DNA of 64,000 bases, from positions 62,001-126,000 of the forward strand of contig NZ_VANS01000002.1 of the NCBI RefSeq assembly GCF_005887615.1, read 5' to 3'. Below, piece by piece: positions 18,177-27,299 of the stretch; the stretch's first letter is position 1, and each line of letters begins with the position of its first letter. Under the pieces are notes generated by a model. It saw only the letters and a program-made list of their open reading frames with translations. It had not been told where the DNA came from and searched no databases. Both the position numbers and the translations under genes were made by a program. Source of the DNA: Sulfitobacter sabulilitoris. Its GTDB lineage: Bacteria; Pseudomonadota; Alphaproteobacteria; Rhodobacterales; Rhodobacteraceae.

Positions 18177-18205
18177 ACTATACCTAATTATTGCTGCTTT
18201 GTCTT
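18177..18205 (-). promoter_or_regulatory. Promoter of the peroxiredoxin gene
   Basis: Reading the minus strand: AAGACA (18205-18200), a 17-nt spacer rich in A/T, and TATAGT (18182-18177). Transcription would start near 18170, about 30 nt before the ATG. The rest of the 288-nt divergent region holds no further clear signal. Confidence 0.55.
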
Positions 18206-18427
18206 TCATCCCCTCTCGCGGGGGATAGATCGGCACGGGCAGACCGAATTCACACCGCAATGCCGGGATGGAAAGTCGGCGGCCCGCTGCGGGCGTCTCG
18301 ACAAGGCCTTTGAAACTAGGTCGCGGCGCTCTCTTGCCCCTGCGGTTGCCGGGTGACACAGTAGCGCCAAATCCGCCCTCGGGCCCGAAACTCCCGGGGC
18401 GGTCCACAAACATCAAGGAGTATCGCA

Positions 18428-19867
18428 ATGTTGGAAAAACGCGATTTCTACATCAACGGTGAATGGGTCGCCCCCAAGGCGGGCAAGGACCATCACGTCA
18501 TCGACCCCTCGACCGAAGAACCCTGTGCCGTGATCTCGCTTGGCGGTCAGGCCGACACCGATGCGGCCGTGGCCGCCGCCAAGGCCGCGCTGCCGGGTTG
18601 GATGTATGCCGATCCGGCGGAACGGATCGCGCTGCTGGAAAAGCTGCTCGAGGTCTACAAGGAACACGCAGAGGATCTGGCCCAGGCCATGAGCCTTGAA
18701 ATGGGCGCGCCCATCGACATGTCGCGGTCATCGCAGGTCGGCGCCGGAAGCTGGCACTTGAGCAACTTCATCAAGGCAGCCAAGGCGTTCCAGTTCGAAG
18801 AGCCGCTCGGCGATCACGCGCCCAACGACCGCATCATCCGCGAGGCGGTGGGTGTGGCCGGGCTTATCACGCCATGGAACTGGCCGATGAACCAGATCAC
18901 CCTCAAGGTGGGTGCCGCCGTGGTCGCGGGCTGCACCATGGTCCTGAAACCTTCCGAGGAAAGCCCGCTGGATGCGATGATCTTTGCCGAGCTGATGGAC
19001 AAGGCCGGGTTCCCCAAAGGGGTCTTCAACCTGGTGAACGGCGATGGCGCAGGCGTCGGCAGCCAGTTGTCTTCGCATGAAGATGTGGACATGATCAGCT
19101 TTACCGGTTCCACCCGCGCGGGCACGGCCATTTCCAAGAACGCCGCCGACACGCTGAAAAAGGTCCACCTTGAGTTGGGCGGCAAGGGTGCCAACATCAT
19201 CTTTGCCGACGCCGACGACAAGGCGGTCAAGCGCGGCGTGCTGCACATGATGAACAACACCGGACAGTCGTGCAACGCACCGAGCCGGATGCTGGTGCAG
19301 TCCGACATCTACGACAAGGCCGTGGACGAGGCCGCCGCCGTGGCCGCAAAGGTCACTGTCGGCCCCGCGTCGGAGGAAGGCCGCCATATCGGCCCCGTGG
19401 TGAACGAGGTGCAGTTCAACAAGATCCAGGACCTTATCCAGAAGGGTATCGACGAAGGCGCGCGTCTGGTCGCGGGCGGCACGGGCCGGCCCGACGGTCT
19501 GAACCGTGGGTTTTTCGTCAAGCCCACGGTCTTTGCCGATGTCACCCCGGACATGACCATCGCGCGCGAGGAGATCTTTGGCCCCGTTCTTTCGATGATG
19601 AAGTTCACCACAGAGGACGAGGCGGTCGCGATCGCCAATGACACGGTCTACGGTCTGACCAACTATGTTCAGAGCCAGGATGGCGCGCGCCGCAACCGGC
19701 TGGCCCGGCATCTGCGCTCCGGTATGGTCGAGATGAACGGCACCAGCCGCGCCGCCGGGTCGCCGTTCGGCGGGATGAAGCGGTCGGGCAACGGCCGCGA
19801 GGGCGGGGTCTTCGGTATCGAGGACTTCCTCGAGATCAAGGCCGTCTCCGGCTGGGCGACCGAATAG
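18428..19867 (+). CDS. NAD(P)-dependent aldehyde dehydrogenase
   Basis: A 479-residue ALDH-superfamily enzyme oxidising an aldehyde to the acid. The catalytic Cys is C282 in NNTGQSCNAPSRM and the general base E249 in HLELGGKGAN; the cofactor motif FTGSTRAG (225-232) and the PWNWPM segment (149-154) are intact. EIFGPVLS and PFGGMKRSGNGRE mark the C-terminal part. Sequence alone does not give the substrate. It is divergent from the peroxiredoxin gene and ends in a strong terminator, so it is a single-gene unit. Possible role: removal of aldehydes formed by lipid peroxidation (inference from the neighbour). Confidence 0.92.
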   Translation: MLEKRDFYINGEWVAPKAGKDHHVIDPSTEEPCAVISLGGQADTDAAVAAAKAALPGWMYADPAERIALLEKLLEVYKEHAEDLAQAMSLEMGAPIDMSRSSQVGAGSWHLSNFIKAAKAFQFEEPLGDHAPNDRIIREAVGVAGLITPWNWPMNQITLKVGAAVVAGCTMVLKPSEESPLDAMIFAELMDKAGFPKGVFNLVNGDGAGVGSQLSSHEDVDMISFTGSTRAGTAISKNAADTLKKVHLELGGKGANIIFADADDKAVKRGVLHMMNNTGQSCNAPSRMLVQSDIYDKAVDEAAAVAAKVTVGPASEEGRHIGPVVNEVQFNKIQDLIQKGIDEGARLVAGGTGRPDGLNRGFFVKPTVFADVTPDMTIAREEIFGPVLSMMKFTTEDEAVAIANDTVYGLTNYVQSQDGARRNRLARHLRSGMVEMNGTSRAAGSPFGGMKRSGNGREGGVFGIEDFLEIKAVSGWATE

Positions 19868-19888
19868 ACCCATCGCCGTCTGCGCACC

Positions 19889-19919
19889 AAGGCCGTCCCG
19901 TTGGGGGCGGCCTTTTTTT
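19889..19919 (+). terminator. Intrinsic terminator of the aldehyde dehydrogenase gene
   Basis: GGCCGTCCC (19891-19899) pairs with GGGGCGGCC (with one G-U) and is followed by T7 (19913-19919), starting about 22 nt after the stop. Confidence 0.93.
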
Positions 19920-19975
19920 GTGCAGCAGTATCAAAGGCCCTGCTATCGGGGCGGGTGTTTGTACAGCGTGCAGTC

Positions 19976-20003
19976 TTGTCTGAAAGCGATTTCATTTTAT
20001 GCT
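19976..20003 (+). promoter_or_regulatory. Candidate promoter of the hybrid kinase gene
   Basis: TTGTCT (19976-19981), 16-nt spacer, TATGCT (19998-20003); start codon at 20039. The surrounding 60 nt are unusually AT-rich for this window. Confidence 0.45.
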
Positions 20004-20038
20004 ACTGTGCCACAAGCGCTTGCTGATCGGACAAAACG

Positions 20039-21655
20039 ATGAGTTATGACTCTGACGACCGTGACATATCAAGTTGGTCCAGCGCGCGGGACCCTCTGAC
20101 ATCGCTTTCTCAGGCCGAAGCCGAAGCGGACCAGTTCGCTCATATCGTCGAGAATTCCCTGCACGAGATTTACATCTTCGACGCCGACACGCTGGTATTC
20201 GTCCAGGCCAATTTCGGCGCGAGAAAGAACATGGGCTATTCCAACTCCGAGTTTCGCGCCCTCACTCCGGTGGACATCAAGCCGGAAATGACACGGGAGA
20301 GTTTCGAAACTCTGATCAGCCCGCTGCGGGACAAAAGAGAGCGTTTGCTGGTGTTCACGACAATCCACCGGCGCAAGGATGGCACCACCTATCCGGTCGA
20401 GGTGCACTTGCAGCTTGTCCAGACAGGCGCACGGGCGGTCTTTGTCGCCATCATTCAGGACATCACCGAGAAACTGCAAACCGAAGAGCGGCTTCGCCAG
20501 GCCCAGAAGATGGAAGCCATCGGCCAGCTTACCGGCGGCATCGCGCATGATTTCAACAACCTGCTCACGGTCATTCTTGGCAACAGCGAGCTGCTGTCCG
20601 GTCGCATCGCCGGTGACGTCATTGCGTCCCGGCTGTTGAATGAGATGATAGCAGCAGCGGAATCCGGGGCGAGCCTGACACAGCAGCTTTTGGCATTTGC
20701 GCGCCAGATGCCGCTGGAACCACAGGTGCTGAACATCGAAAACCTGATCGATGACATGACCGACCTGCTGACCCGCGCGCTTGGCGAAACGATAGAGTTG
20801 CGCACGAAATTGGCCGCGGACCTGGGGCAGACGATGGCCGATCCGGCGCAAACCCAGAATGCGGTGTTCAACCTGGCGATCAATGCGCGGGACGCCATGC
20901 CCGACGGCGGATGCCTGACGATCGAGACCGCCAACGTGGCTCTGGGCGATGAAATCGCGGCGCAGAACCTGAATGTCGAACCGGGGGAATACGTGCGGTT
21001 GACGGTTTCGGACAACGGACAGGGGATGGCCGCCGATCTGCGATCCAGGGCTATGGATCCGTTCTTCACGACCAAGGAGCAGGGCAAGGGAACCGGTTTG
21101 GGGCTGAGCATGGTGCATGGCTTTGCCAAGCAATCGGGCGGTCACCTTGAAATCGACAGCGAGCCGGGGCGCGGCACCTCGGTCAGCCTGTATCTTCCGA
21201 TTACCGATAGGGATGGCGACGTTCATCAGGCAGACGTTCGCGCAAAACCGACGGGGGTGATCGGAACCCAGTGCGTGCTTGTGGTCGAAGACGATGCCCG
21301 CGTCCGCAAAGTGTCGGTCACACGGCTGCGGTATCTTGGTTTTCAGGTGGTCGAGGCGGCAAACGGCCAGCAGGCGCTGGACCTTCTGGACAAGCCGAAC
21401 ACCATCGACATCGTGTTCACCGATATGGTCATGCCCGGTGGCCTGAGCGGTGCGGATCTCTTGCGCGAGGTGCAGCACAGGTATCCGCATATCAAGCGGT
21501 TGATCACGTCGGGCTATGCCGAAGATGGCGTTCTGCCCAATGACGGCACCATATTTCTGCCCAAGCCCTGCTCGCTCAATGATATGTCAAAGGCGTTCGA
21601 ACAGCTTTTGGGCGATCCGCCTGCCCCGGGGTCCGGGCCGCACATGGCGGATTAG
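20039..21655 (+). CDS. Soluble PAS-domain hybrid histidine kinase with receiver domain
   Basis: A 538-residue protein with a PAS sensor domain (about 33-145), a HisKA dimerisation domain with phosphorylatable H170 in GGIAHDFNNLL, a HATPase domain (N box NLAINARDAMPDGG 278-291, G1 DNGQGM 325-330, G2 GTGLGLSM 351-358) and a C-terminal receiver (about 411-525) with acidic pair E417/D418/D419 and phospho-acceptor D462 in FTDMVMPGG. No transmembrane segment is visible, so it senses a cytosolic cue. Neither an output regulator nor a phosphotransfer protein is adjacent. An own promoter lies upstream. Confidence 0.93.
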   Translation: MSYDSDDRDISSWSSARDPLTSLSQAEAEADQFAHIVENSLHEIYIFDADTLVFVQANFGARKNMGYSNSEFRALTPVDIKPEMTRESFETLISPLRDKRERLLVFTTIHRRKDGTTYPVEVHLQLVQTGARAVFVAIIQDITEKLQTEERLRQAQKMEAIGQLTGGIAHDFNNLLTVILGNSELLSGRIAGDVIASRLLNEMIAAAESGASLTQQLLAFARQMPLEPQVLNIENLIDDMTDLLTRALGETIELRTKLAADLGQTMADPAQTQNAVFNLAINARDAMPDGGCLTIETANVALGDEIAAQNLNVEPGEYVRLTVSDNGQGMAADLRSRAMDPFFTTKEQGKGTGLGLSMVHGFAKQSGGHLEIDSEPGRGTSVSLYLPITDRDGDVHQADVRAKPTGVIGTQCVLVVEDDARVRKVSVTRLRYLGFQVVEAANGQQALDLLDKPNTIDIVFTDMVMPGGLSGADLLREVQHRYPHIKRLITSGYAEDGVLPNDGTIFLPKPCSLNDMSKAFEQLLGDPPAPGSGPHMAD

Positions 21656-21746
21656 CCACAGCGAACCAAGGCGCGCGGGCGTCCCATGCCGCGAGATCAC
21701 GGTGATCTGACTTGGCTTGCGGCACGCGGGACTTATCTGGGCACTT

Positions 21747-22754
21747 ATGTCCGACACATATTCATTCACACGCCGCGGAATACTTGCCGGGGCAAGCGCG
21801 TTCGCCGCAACCCCGGTTTGGGCGCGGGCGCCGGCCTGGGACCGGGTTGCGCACTCCGCGCGCGGTCTGGACCAGTTGCACGCGATCATCATCCACCAAA
21901 ACGGGCAGCCCGTCTTGCAAGAGACATTTCGCGGCCCCGCCGCGGGCCGTGCCGTGCCAATCAAATCGGTGTCCAAGACCCTTGTCGCGGCTTTGACGGG
22001 TGCGGCGCTGGCGCGTGGCGAAATATCCGGTGTCGCGGCGCGTCTGGGCGATGTTGCACCGCGTCTGATCCCGCGCCGGGCCGATCCGCGCGTGGCGGAC
22101 ATCACGATCGAACATCTGGTGACGATGCAGGCGGGGCTTGAGCGGACTTCGGGCGCGAATTATGGCGCATGGGTTTCCAGCGACGATTGGGTGGCCGATG
22201 CGCTGTCACGCCCGTTTGTGGCGGAGCCCGGCCGCCGAATGTTGTATTCCACCGGCAGTTTTCACGTGCTGGGTGCCGTGCTGGCCGAAGTGTCGGGGCA
22301 AAGCCTGCTGTCGCTGGCGCGCAGCCGTCTTGGCGCGCCGCTGGGCATCGATATACCCGCCTGGACCCGCGATCCGCAGGGGCGCTATCTGGGCGGTAAT
22401 GAAATGGCGCTGACCACGGATGCGATGATGCGGTTCGGCCAGATGTATCTGCAAAAGGGCGCTTATGGCGGTCAGCAGGTCCTGCCCCAGGATTGGGTCG
22501 CCCGGTCCTTGACGCCGCGCACGCGGTCGCCGTTTTCGGGGCTGCACTATGGCTACGGTTGGTTTCTGGGGCGCGCGGGCGGGATGCGGTACGCGCTGGC
22601 GCGTGGCTATGGCGGGCAGGTGATCTGCATCGTGCCGGATCTGGCCTTGGGCATCGTCATTTCATCGGACCCGACACGCCCCGCCCGGTCGCAGGGCTAT
22701 TTCGGCGACCTGATGGCCCTGATCCAAGACCGCATCCTGCCCGCGGCGGCCTAG
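21747..22754 (+). CDS. Tat-exported serine hydrolase (class C beta-lactamase fold)
   Basis: A 335-residue protein related to penicillin-binding-protein-like esterases. The N-terminus MSDTYSFTRRGILAGASAFA is a twin-arginine signal (TRRGILAG) ending about residue 27 (VWARA). The nucleophile motif is SVSK (S-x-x-K) after VPIK; YSTG is the tyrosine motif (Y-x-N type). Family members hydrolyse esters, amides or D-amino-acid peptides; beta-lactamase activity should not be assumed. The ATG at 21747 was chosen over a TTG at 21717 because it gives a clean Tat signal. Confidence 0.85.
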   Translation: MSDTYSFTRRGILAGASAFAATPVWARAPAWDRVAHSARGLDQLHAIIIHQNGQPVLQETFRGPAAGRAVPIKSVSKTLVAALTGAALARGEISGVAARLGDVAPRLIPRRADPRVADITIEHLVTMQAGLERTSGANYGAWVSSDDWVADALSRPFVAEPGRRMLYSTGSFHVLGAVLAEVSGQSLLSLARSRLGAPLGIDIPAWTRDPQGRYLGGNEMALTTDAMMRFGQMYLQKGAYGGQQVLPQDWVARSLTPRTRSPFSGLHYGYGWFLGRAGGMRYALARGYGGQVICIVPDLALGIVISSDPTRPARSQGYFGDLMALIQDRILPAAA

Positions 22755-23398
22755 AACGGCGCCTTGGCGCGGACCTTGGTCGAATGGCCGCCCTGCGGGT
22801 GGTTGAAGCGCAATTCCTCGGAATGAAGCATCAGACGCGGGAAGTCGCGCGCGGGTCCGCTGGCATAGAAAGGGTCGCCCAGAATCGGATGGCCGAGGCT
22901 GAGCATGTGGACACGCAACTGGTGGCTGCGGCCTGTCTTGGGGCTCAGCCGGACACGCGCGGTGTCGCCTTCGTCCTTGATCACCCGCCAGTCGGTCTGC
23001 GCGGGTTTCCCGGTGTCATGACAGACCATCTGGCGCGGGCGGTTCGGCCAATCCACGATCAGCGGCAGGTCGACGGTGCCGGTCTTGTCGTCGGGCACGC
23101 CCCAGACGCGGGCGACATACGTCTTTTTCGTCATCCGCTTTTCGAATTGCAGGCCAAGATGCCGCTGCGCGTAAGGCGTCAGGGCAAAAATCATCACGCC
23201 GGATGTGTCGCGGTCCAGCCGGTGCACCAAAAGCGCGTCGGGAAAGGCGGCCTGCACCCGCGCCAGCAGGCAATCGGAAAGGTGCGGTCCCTTGCCCGGC
23301 ACCGACAGCAGCCCGGCGGGCTTGTCCACCAGCAGCACTTCGGCGTCTTCATGCAGGATCACCAGCGGATCCATGGGCGGGGCATATTCCTGTTCCAT
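22751..23398 (-). CDS. RluA-family pseudouridine synthase
   Basis: A 215-residue RluA-like synthase that isomerises uridines in 23S rRNA and/or tRNA. It has DKPAGLLSVPGKG (25-37), the catalytic motif LLVHRLDRDTSG with D62, and late motifs SPKTGRSHQLRVHM and LGHPILGDPFY. There is no N-terminal S4 domain, as in RluA itself, so 746/tRNA-32 is the likeliest target. The stop overlaps the end of the convergent serine hydrolase gene by 4 nt. The start is uncertain: 23398 or the ATG at 23374 (MDPLVILHED). Confidence 0.92.
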   Translation of the reverse strand: MEQEYAPPMDPLVILHEDAEVLLVDKPAGLLSVPGKGPHLSDCLLARVQAAFPDALLVHRLDRDTSGVMIFALTPYAQRHLGLQFEKRMTKKTYVARVWGVPDDKTGTVDLPLIVDWPNRPRQMVCHDTGKPAQTDWRVIKDEGDTARVRLSPKTGRSHQLRVHMLSLGHPILGDPFYASGPARDFPRLMLHSEELRFNHPQGGHSTKVRAKAPF

Positions 23399-23421
23399 GC
23401 GGCTGGTTTGCAGATGTAGGA

Positions 23422-23436
23422 TGGGTTTACAACCCA
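23422..23436. repeat. Inverted repeat TGGGTT-TAC-AACCCA
   Basis: A perfect 6-bp inverted repeat with 3-nt spacer lies between the divergent starts of the RluA-like gene (23398) and the NTF2-like gene (23459). It could be an operator or a REP-like element; the extended form GGATGGGTTTACAACCCACC looks like short palindromes seen scattered in other bacterial genomes. Confidence 0.45.
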
Positions 23437-23458
23437 CCATGCACCCCGGAGCCGCGCC

Positions 23459-23869
23459 ATGCATCCCACGATCGCAAGACTGCAGGAGGTCGTCGCCAAG
23501 GGAGACGCCGCCGCCATCGCGCCGCTTTTGGCCGAAGAGGTGCGGTTTCAGCCCCCGACATATTTCGCCACATGGACCGGGCGCGCACCGGTGGCGGCGG
23601 TCCTTGGCCACGTGGGGCAGGTGTTTTCCGATTTCAAGTATCGCCGGGTAATGGGCGAAGGCCGCGACTGGGCGCTGGAATTTCAATGCAGGATCGGCGA
23701 TCTGGACGCGGTCGGCGTCGATCTGGTGACGCTTGACGATGACGGGCTGATCGCCGAATTGGAAGTGGTCATGCGCCCGCACAAGAGCATCGGCGCCCTG
23801 CGTGAGGCGATGAACGCACGCGTGCAACGTGACCCTGCGTTCCGCGACTTCCGCGACGCGCTGAGCTAG
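23459..23869 (+). CDS. NTF2-like (SnoaL-type) small protein
   Basis: A 136-residue protein with the cone-shaped NTF2/SnoaL fold pattern: helix TIARLQEVVAKGD, LLAEEVRFQPPTYFATWTG, VFSDFKYRRVMGEGRDWALE, and strand IAELEVVMRPHKSIGALREA. Such proteins are small isomerases, hydrolases or binding domains; no catalytic residues can be assigned. Its stop TAG shares CTAG with the stop of the convergent rarD, so the two genes overlap by 4 nt. Confidence 0.8.
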   Translation: MHPTIARLQEVVAKGDAAAIAPLLAEEVRFQPPTYFATWTGRAPVAAVLGHVGQVFSDFKYRRVMGEGRDWALEFQCRIGDLDAVGVDLVTLDDDGLIAELEVVMRPHKSIGALREAMNARVQRDPAFRDFRDALS

Positions 23870-24786
23870 GTAGCGGCACGCTGCCGGATTTGCCGCACCA
23901 TCGAAGCGGTGTAGATCACCAGTGCCATCCAGATCATCGGAAAGGCGATCATCCGCGCGCGGCCAAACGGTTCGTCAAAGACGAACACGGCCACCAGAAA
24001 GATCAGCGTCGGCGCAATGTATTGCAGGATGCCGATGGTCGACAACCGCAACAGCTTGGCGCCGTTGGCGTAAAACAGCAGCGGGACGGCGGTGACGAGT
24101 CCGCAGCCCAGCAAAAGCCACGTGTCGCGCGCCAGACCGGCGGCGAAATGCGTGCCACCCGTCAACGACAGGTAGCCGACGTAGCCCAGCGCGGGCCCCA
24201 GCAGGATCAGCACCTCGAGCAGAAAGCCCTGGTTGGGGCCGATCGGCAGGCTTTTCTTGGCCAGCGCGTAAAACCCCCAGCTGAACATCAGGCCCAGCGC
24301 CGCCCAGGGCACAGTGCCCGCATCGGCGATCAGCACCACGACCGCGCCGGCGGCCAGGGCGATGGCGGCCAGCTGCGCCGCGGACAGGCGTTCGCCCAGC
24401 AGCAACGCGCCCAGAAAGATGCTGAACAGCGGGTTTATGTAATAGCCCAGCGCCGCATCGAGCGCATGACCCGAAGCGATGGCCCAGACATAGATGCCCC
24501 AGTTGACCGATATCAGCGCCGCCGTCACGCAGGCCATCGCCAGCATCCTGGGCGAGCGTAACGCATCGCGCAGGGCATCGGTCCGCCGCATCACGATCAG
24601 CACGACGGCGGCCACCGGCACGGACCAGATGATTCGGTGCGCGACGACTTCGGCGGCGGGGATATGCGCCACCAGCTTCATGTAAATCGGCAAGAACCCC
24701 CACAGCAGATAGGCGGTCACCGCCAGGGCAAGGCCCTGTCCGGTATCTTCATCGGCTTTCTGGTTCAGGCTGTCGGGGTTGCGCAT
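23866..24786 (-). CDS. rarD: RarD-type EamA-family permease
   Basis: A 306-residue membrane protein of the drug/metabolite transporter superfamily with about ten hydrophobic segments. RarD markers are AYLLWGFLPIYMKLV near the N-terminus, HRIIWSVPVA, SVNWGIYVWAI, ALGYYINPLFSIFLG and LQYIAPTLIFLVAVFVF. RarD was named for chloramphenicol sensitivity, but the substrate is unknown. It lies 52 nt downstream of the FAD/GcvT gene on the same strand and could be the last gene of that operon. Confidence 0.92.
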   Translation of the reverse strand: MRNPDSLNQKADEDTGQGLALAVTAYLLWGFLPIYMKLVAHIPAAEVVAHRIIWSVPVAAVVLIVMRRTDALRDALRSPRMLAMACVTAALISVNWGIYVWAIASGHALDAALGYYINPLFSIFLGALLLGERLSAAQLAAIALAAGAVVVLIADAGTVPWAALGLMFSWGFYALAKKSLPIGPNQGFLLEVLILLGPALGYVGYLSLTGGTHFAAGLARDTWLLLGCGLVTAVPLLFYANGAKLLRLSTIGILQYIAPTLIFLVAVFVFDEPFGRARMIAFPMIWMALVIYTASMVRQIRQRAAT

Positions 24787-24838
24787 GATCGGTCCTCCGC
24801 TCCCGGTGACTAACGGGTTGCGCGGGCATGGGCCAGCC

Positions 24839-27283
24839 TCAAACCTTCATGCGATCCGATGCCGGGTCATACATCGGCTTCAGTGAGGCGGTCGCGGCGA
24901 AACGGGTTCCGGCCACGTCGATCTCGTAGGAGGACGCCAGGACCTGCGCCGCCGTTTCGCCCCGGCAGGGGACATAGCCAAGCCCCATCGCCCCGCCCAG
25001 GGTGTGGCCGTATGCACCCGACGACACGAAGCCCACGATCTGACCGTCGCGCAGCACCGGTTCGTTGTGATACAGCAGCGGTTCAGGGTCGTTCAGCCGG
25101 AATTGCACCAGTCGACGGTCAAGCCCCTCGTCGCGCTTTGCCAGCACCGCGCCGCGCCCGATGAAATCGGGTTTTCCCGTATTCACCGCAAAGCCGAGCC
25201 CCGCTTCGAGCACATGATCCTCGCAGGTGATGTCATGGCCAAAGTGTCGGAACCCTTTTTCCATGCGCGCGCAATCCATCATGTGCATCCCGCAGAGCGT
25301 CAGGCCCATGCCCTGTCCCGCCGCATGCAGCACTTCGAACACATGCGCGGCCATGTCGGTGCTCGCGTAGATCTCCCACCCCAGTTCGCCGACATAGCTG
25401 ACGCGGTGCGCGCGGGCGTGACCCATTCCGATCTCGATCTGTTGCGCGGTGCCGAAAGGGTTCGTCGCGTTCGAGAAATTATCGGGCGATACCGCTTGCA
25501 GCAGCGCCCGCGCGTTGGGGCCCATCACGGCCAGAACGCCTTCGGCCGCCGTCATGTCGGTCAGCACAACGTTGAAATCGCCCGCATGCCGCATCATCCA
25601 TGTCTGATCGGCCAGGCGGGTCGCGGCGGGGGTGACAACCAGGTAGGCGGTCTCGCTCAGCCGGGTGACGGTCACGTCGGCCTCGATCCCGCCGGTGGGG
25701 TTCAGGAACTGAGTATAGACGATCTTGCCCACCGGAACCGCCATCTGCGCACCGCACAGGTGGTTGAGAAACCGCTCCGCATCGCGCCCTTCGACCCGGA
25801 TCTTGCCGAAGGAGGACATATCGTACATCCCCACGTTGGTGCGGATCGCCGCCAGTTCCCCCGCCACGTTGTCAAAAAAGCTCTGCCGCCGCCACGAATA
25901 GCGATACTCCGGCGCCTGACCCGGGCGGGCGAACCAGTTCGCGCGCTCCCATCCGGCCAGTTCGCCCATCACCGAACCGTGGTCCAACAGGTGCCGGTGG
26001 AACGGTGTGCGCCGTACCCCGCGCGCGGTGGCCTTTTGACGATAGGGAAAGTGATCGGCATAAAGCAGACCCAGCGTTTCGCGGGACCGCTCGAACAGAT
26101 AGGTCCTGTTGCCCTGAAACGGCTGCATCCGCGCGATGTCCACATCGCCCAGGTCGAAGGGTTTCGCGCCGTCCTCCATCCATTGCGCCAGCGCCATGCC
26201 GGCACCGCCAGCCGACTGGATACCGATCGAGTTGAAGCCGGCGGCGACCCAGACATTGTCCATCTCGGGCGCAAGGCCAAGGTGGTAGGCGTCGTCGGGC
26301 GTAAAGCTTTCAGGACCGTTGAAGAAGGTATGAATGCCCGCGTCGGCCAGCATCGGCATCCGGTGCACCGCCGCCTCCAGAACCGGTTCGAAATGGTCGA
26401 AATCCTCGGGCAGTTGATCGAATTCGAAGTCTTGCGGAATACCCCCCATGCCCCAAGGCTTTGCCGATGGCTCGAATGCGCCCAGCATCATCTTGCCCGC
26501 GTCCTGTTTGTAATAGGCACATTCGTCCGGCACCCGCAGCACCGGCAGCGCGCCAAGCCCCGCGATCGGTTCGGAGACGATGTAGAAGTGTTCGCAGGCG
26601 TGCAGCGGCACGTTGACCCCCGCCATGCGCCCCACGGCGTGCCCCCACATGCCCGCGCAGTTCACGATCATGTCGGCGGCGACGTGACCCCGCGCGCCGT
26701 CTTGTTGCCAATCGACCCCGGTGACACGGCGACCCTGCCGCGTGATGCCGGTGACGCAGGTGCGTTCGATCACCTGCGCGCCGCGCTGTCGCGCGCCCTT
26801 GGCCAGCGCCAGCGCGATGCCCGTCGGATCGCCCTGCCCGTCCTTGTCGAGGTATACGCCCCCCGTCACCCCGTCGATGTTCAGATGTTCGTATTTCGCC
26901 TTCACCTCGGCGGGCGAGATTTCCTCGACATCGACCCCGAAGGCACGCGCCATCGCCGCCTGACGGTAGATCTCCTCGCGCCGCTCATGGCTGAGCGCCA
27001 CGGTGATGGAGCCGACCCGCTTGAACCCCGTGGCGACGCCCGTCTCGGCCTCGAGCGTGCCGTAGAGTTCCTGGCTGTACCGGGCGAGTTTGGTCATGTT
27101 CGCCGTGGCGCGCAACTGCGCGATCAGCCCGGCGGCGTGCCACGTGGTGCCGGAGGTGAGCTGTTTACGCTCGAGCAGGACCACGTTCTGCCAGCCCAGT
27201 TTCGTGAGGTGATAGGCGACCGAGCAGCCGATGACGCCGCCCCCGATTATGACGACGCGGGCATGGGCGGGCGGTTGGGTCAT
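24839..27283 (-). CDS. FAD-dependent demethylase (dimethylglycine/sarcosine dehydrogenase type) with GcvT domain
   Basis: An 814-residue enzyme of the DMGDH/SARDH family. An N-terminal DAO/FAD domain (VVIIGGGVIGCSVAYHL near 10-26, TSGTTWHAAGL with the His that carries covalent FAD in the mammalian enzymes) is followed by a C-terminal folate-binding GcvT domain (VNVG/NVGMYDMSSFGKIRVEG, YVGELGWEIY, KPDFIGRGAVL). The reaction expected is oxidative N-demethylation of a methylated glycine, passing the carbon to THF or releasing formaldehyde. The start at 27283 (MTQPPAHARV) matches the family; a longer frame overlaps the methyltransferase gene. It begins 16 nt after the stop of the homocysteine methyltransferase gene. 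Confidence 0.92.
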   Translation of the reverse strand: MTQPPAHARVVIIGGGVIGCSVAYHLTKLGWQNVVLLERKQLTSGTTWHAAGLIAQLRATANMTKLARYSQELYGTLEAETGVATGFKRVGSITVALSHERREEIYRQAAMARAFGVDVEEISPAEVKAKYEHLNIDGVTGGVYLDKDGQGDPTGIALALAKGARQRGAQVIERTCVTGITRQGRRVTGVDWQQDGARGHVAADMIVNCAGMWGHAVGRMAGVNVPLHACEHFYIVSEPIAGLGALPVLRVPDECAYYKQDAGKMMLGAFEPSAKPWGMGGIPQDFEFDQLPEDFDHFEPVLEAAVHRMPMLADAGIHTFFNGPESFTPDDAYHLGLAPEMDNVWVAAGFNSIGIQSAGGAGMALAQWMEDGAKPFDLGDVDIARMQPFQGNRTYLFERSRETLGLLYADHFPYRQKATARGVRRTPFHRHLLDHGSVMGELAGWERANWFARPGQAPEYRYSWRRQSFFDNVAGELAAIRTNVGMYDMSSFGKIRVEGRDAERFLNHLCGAQMAVPVGKIVYTQFLNPTGGIEADVTVTRLSETAYLVVTPAATRLADQTWMMRHAGDFNVVLTDMTAAEGVLAVMGPNARALLQAVSPDNFSNATNPFGTAQQIEIGMGHARAHRVSYVGELGWEIYASTDMAAHVFEVLHAAGQGMGLTLCGMHMMDCARMEKGFRHFGHDITCEDHVLEAGLGFAVNTGKPDFIGRGAVLAKRDEGLDRRLVQFRLNDPEPLLYHNEPVLRDGQIVGFVSSGAYGHTLGGAMGLGYVPCRGETAAQVLASSYEIDVAGTRFAATASLKPMYDPASDRMKV

Positions 27284-27299
27284 GGGCGTGCGGTCCTTG

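Noticed and set aside
21747-22754. Beta-lactamase resistance gene
   Set aside because: The fold is shared by many esterases; SxxK alone does not show antibiotic hydrolysis.
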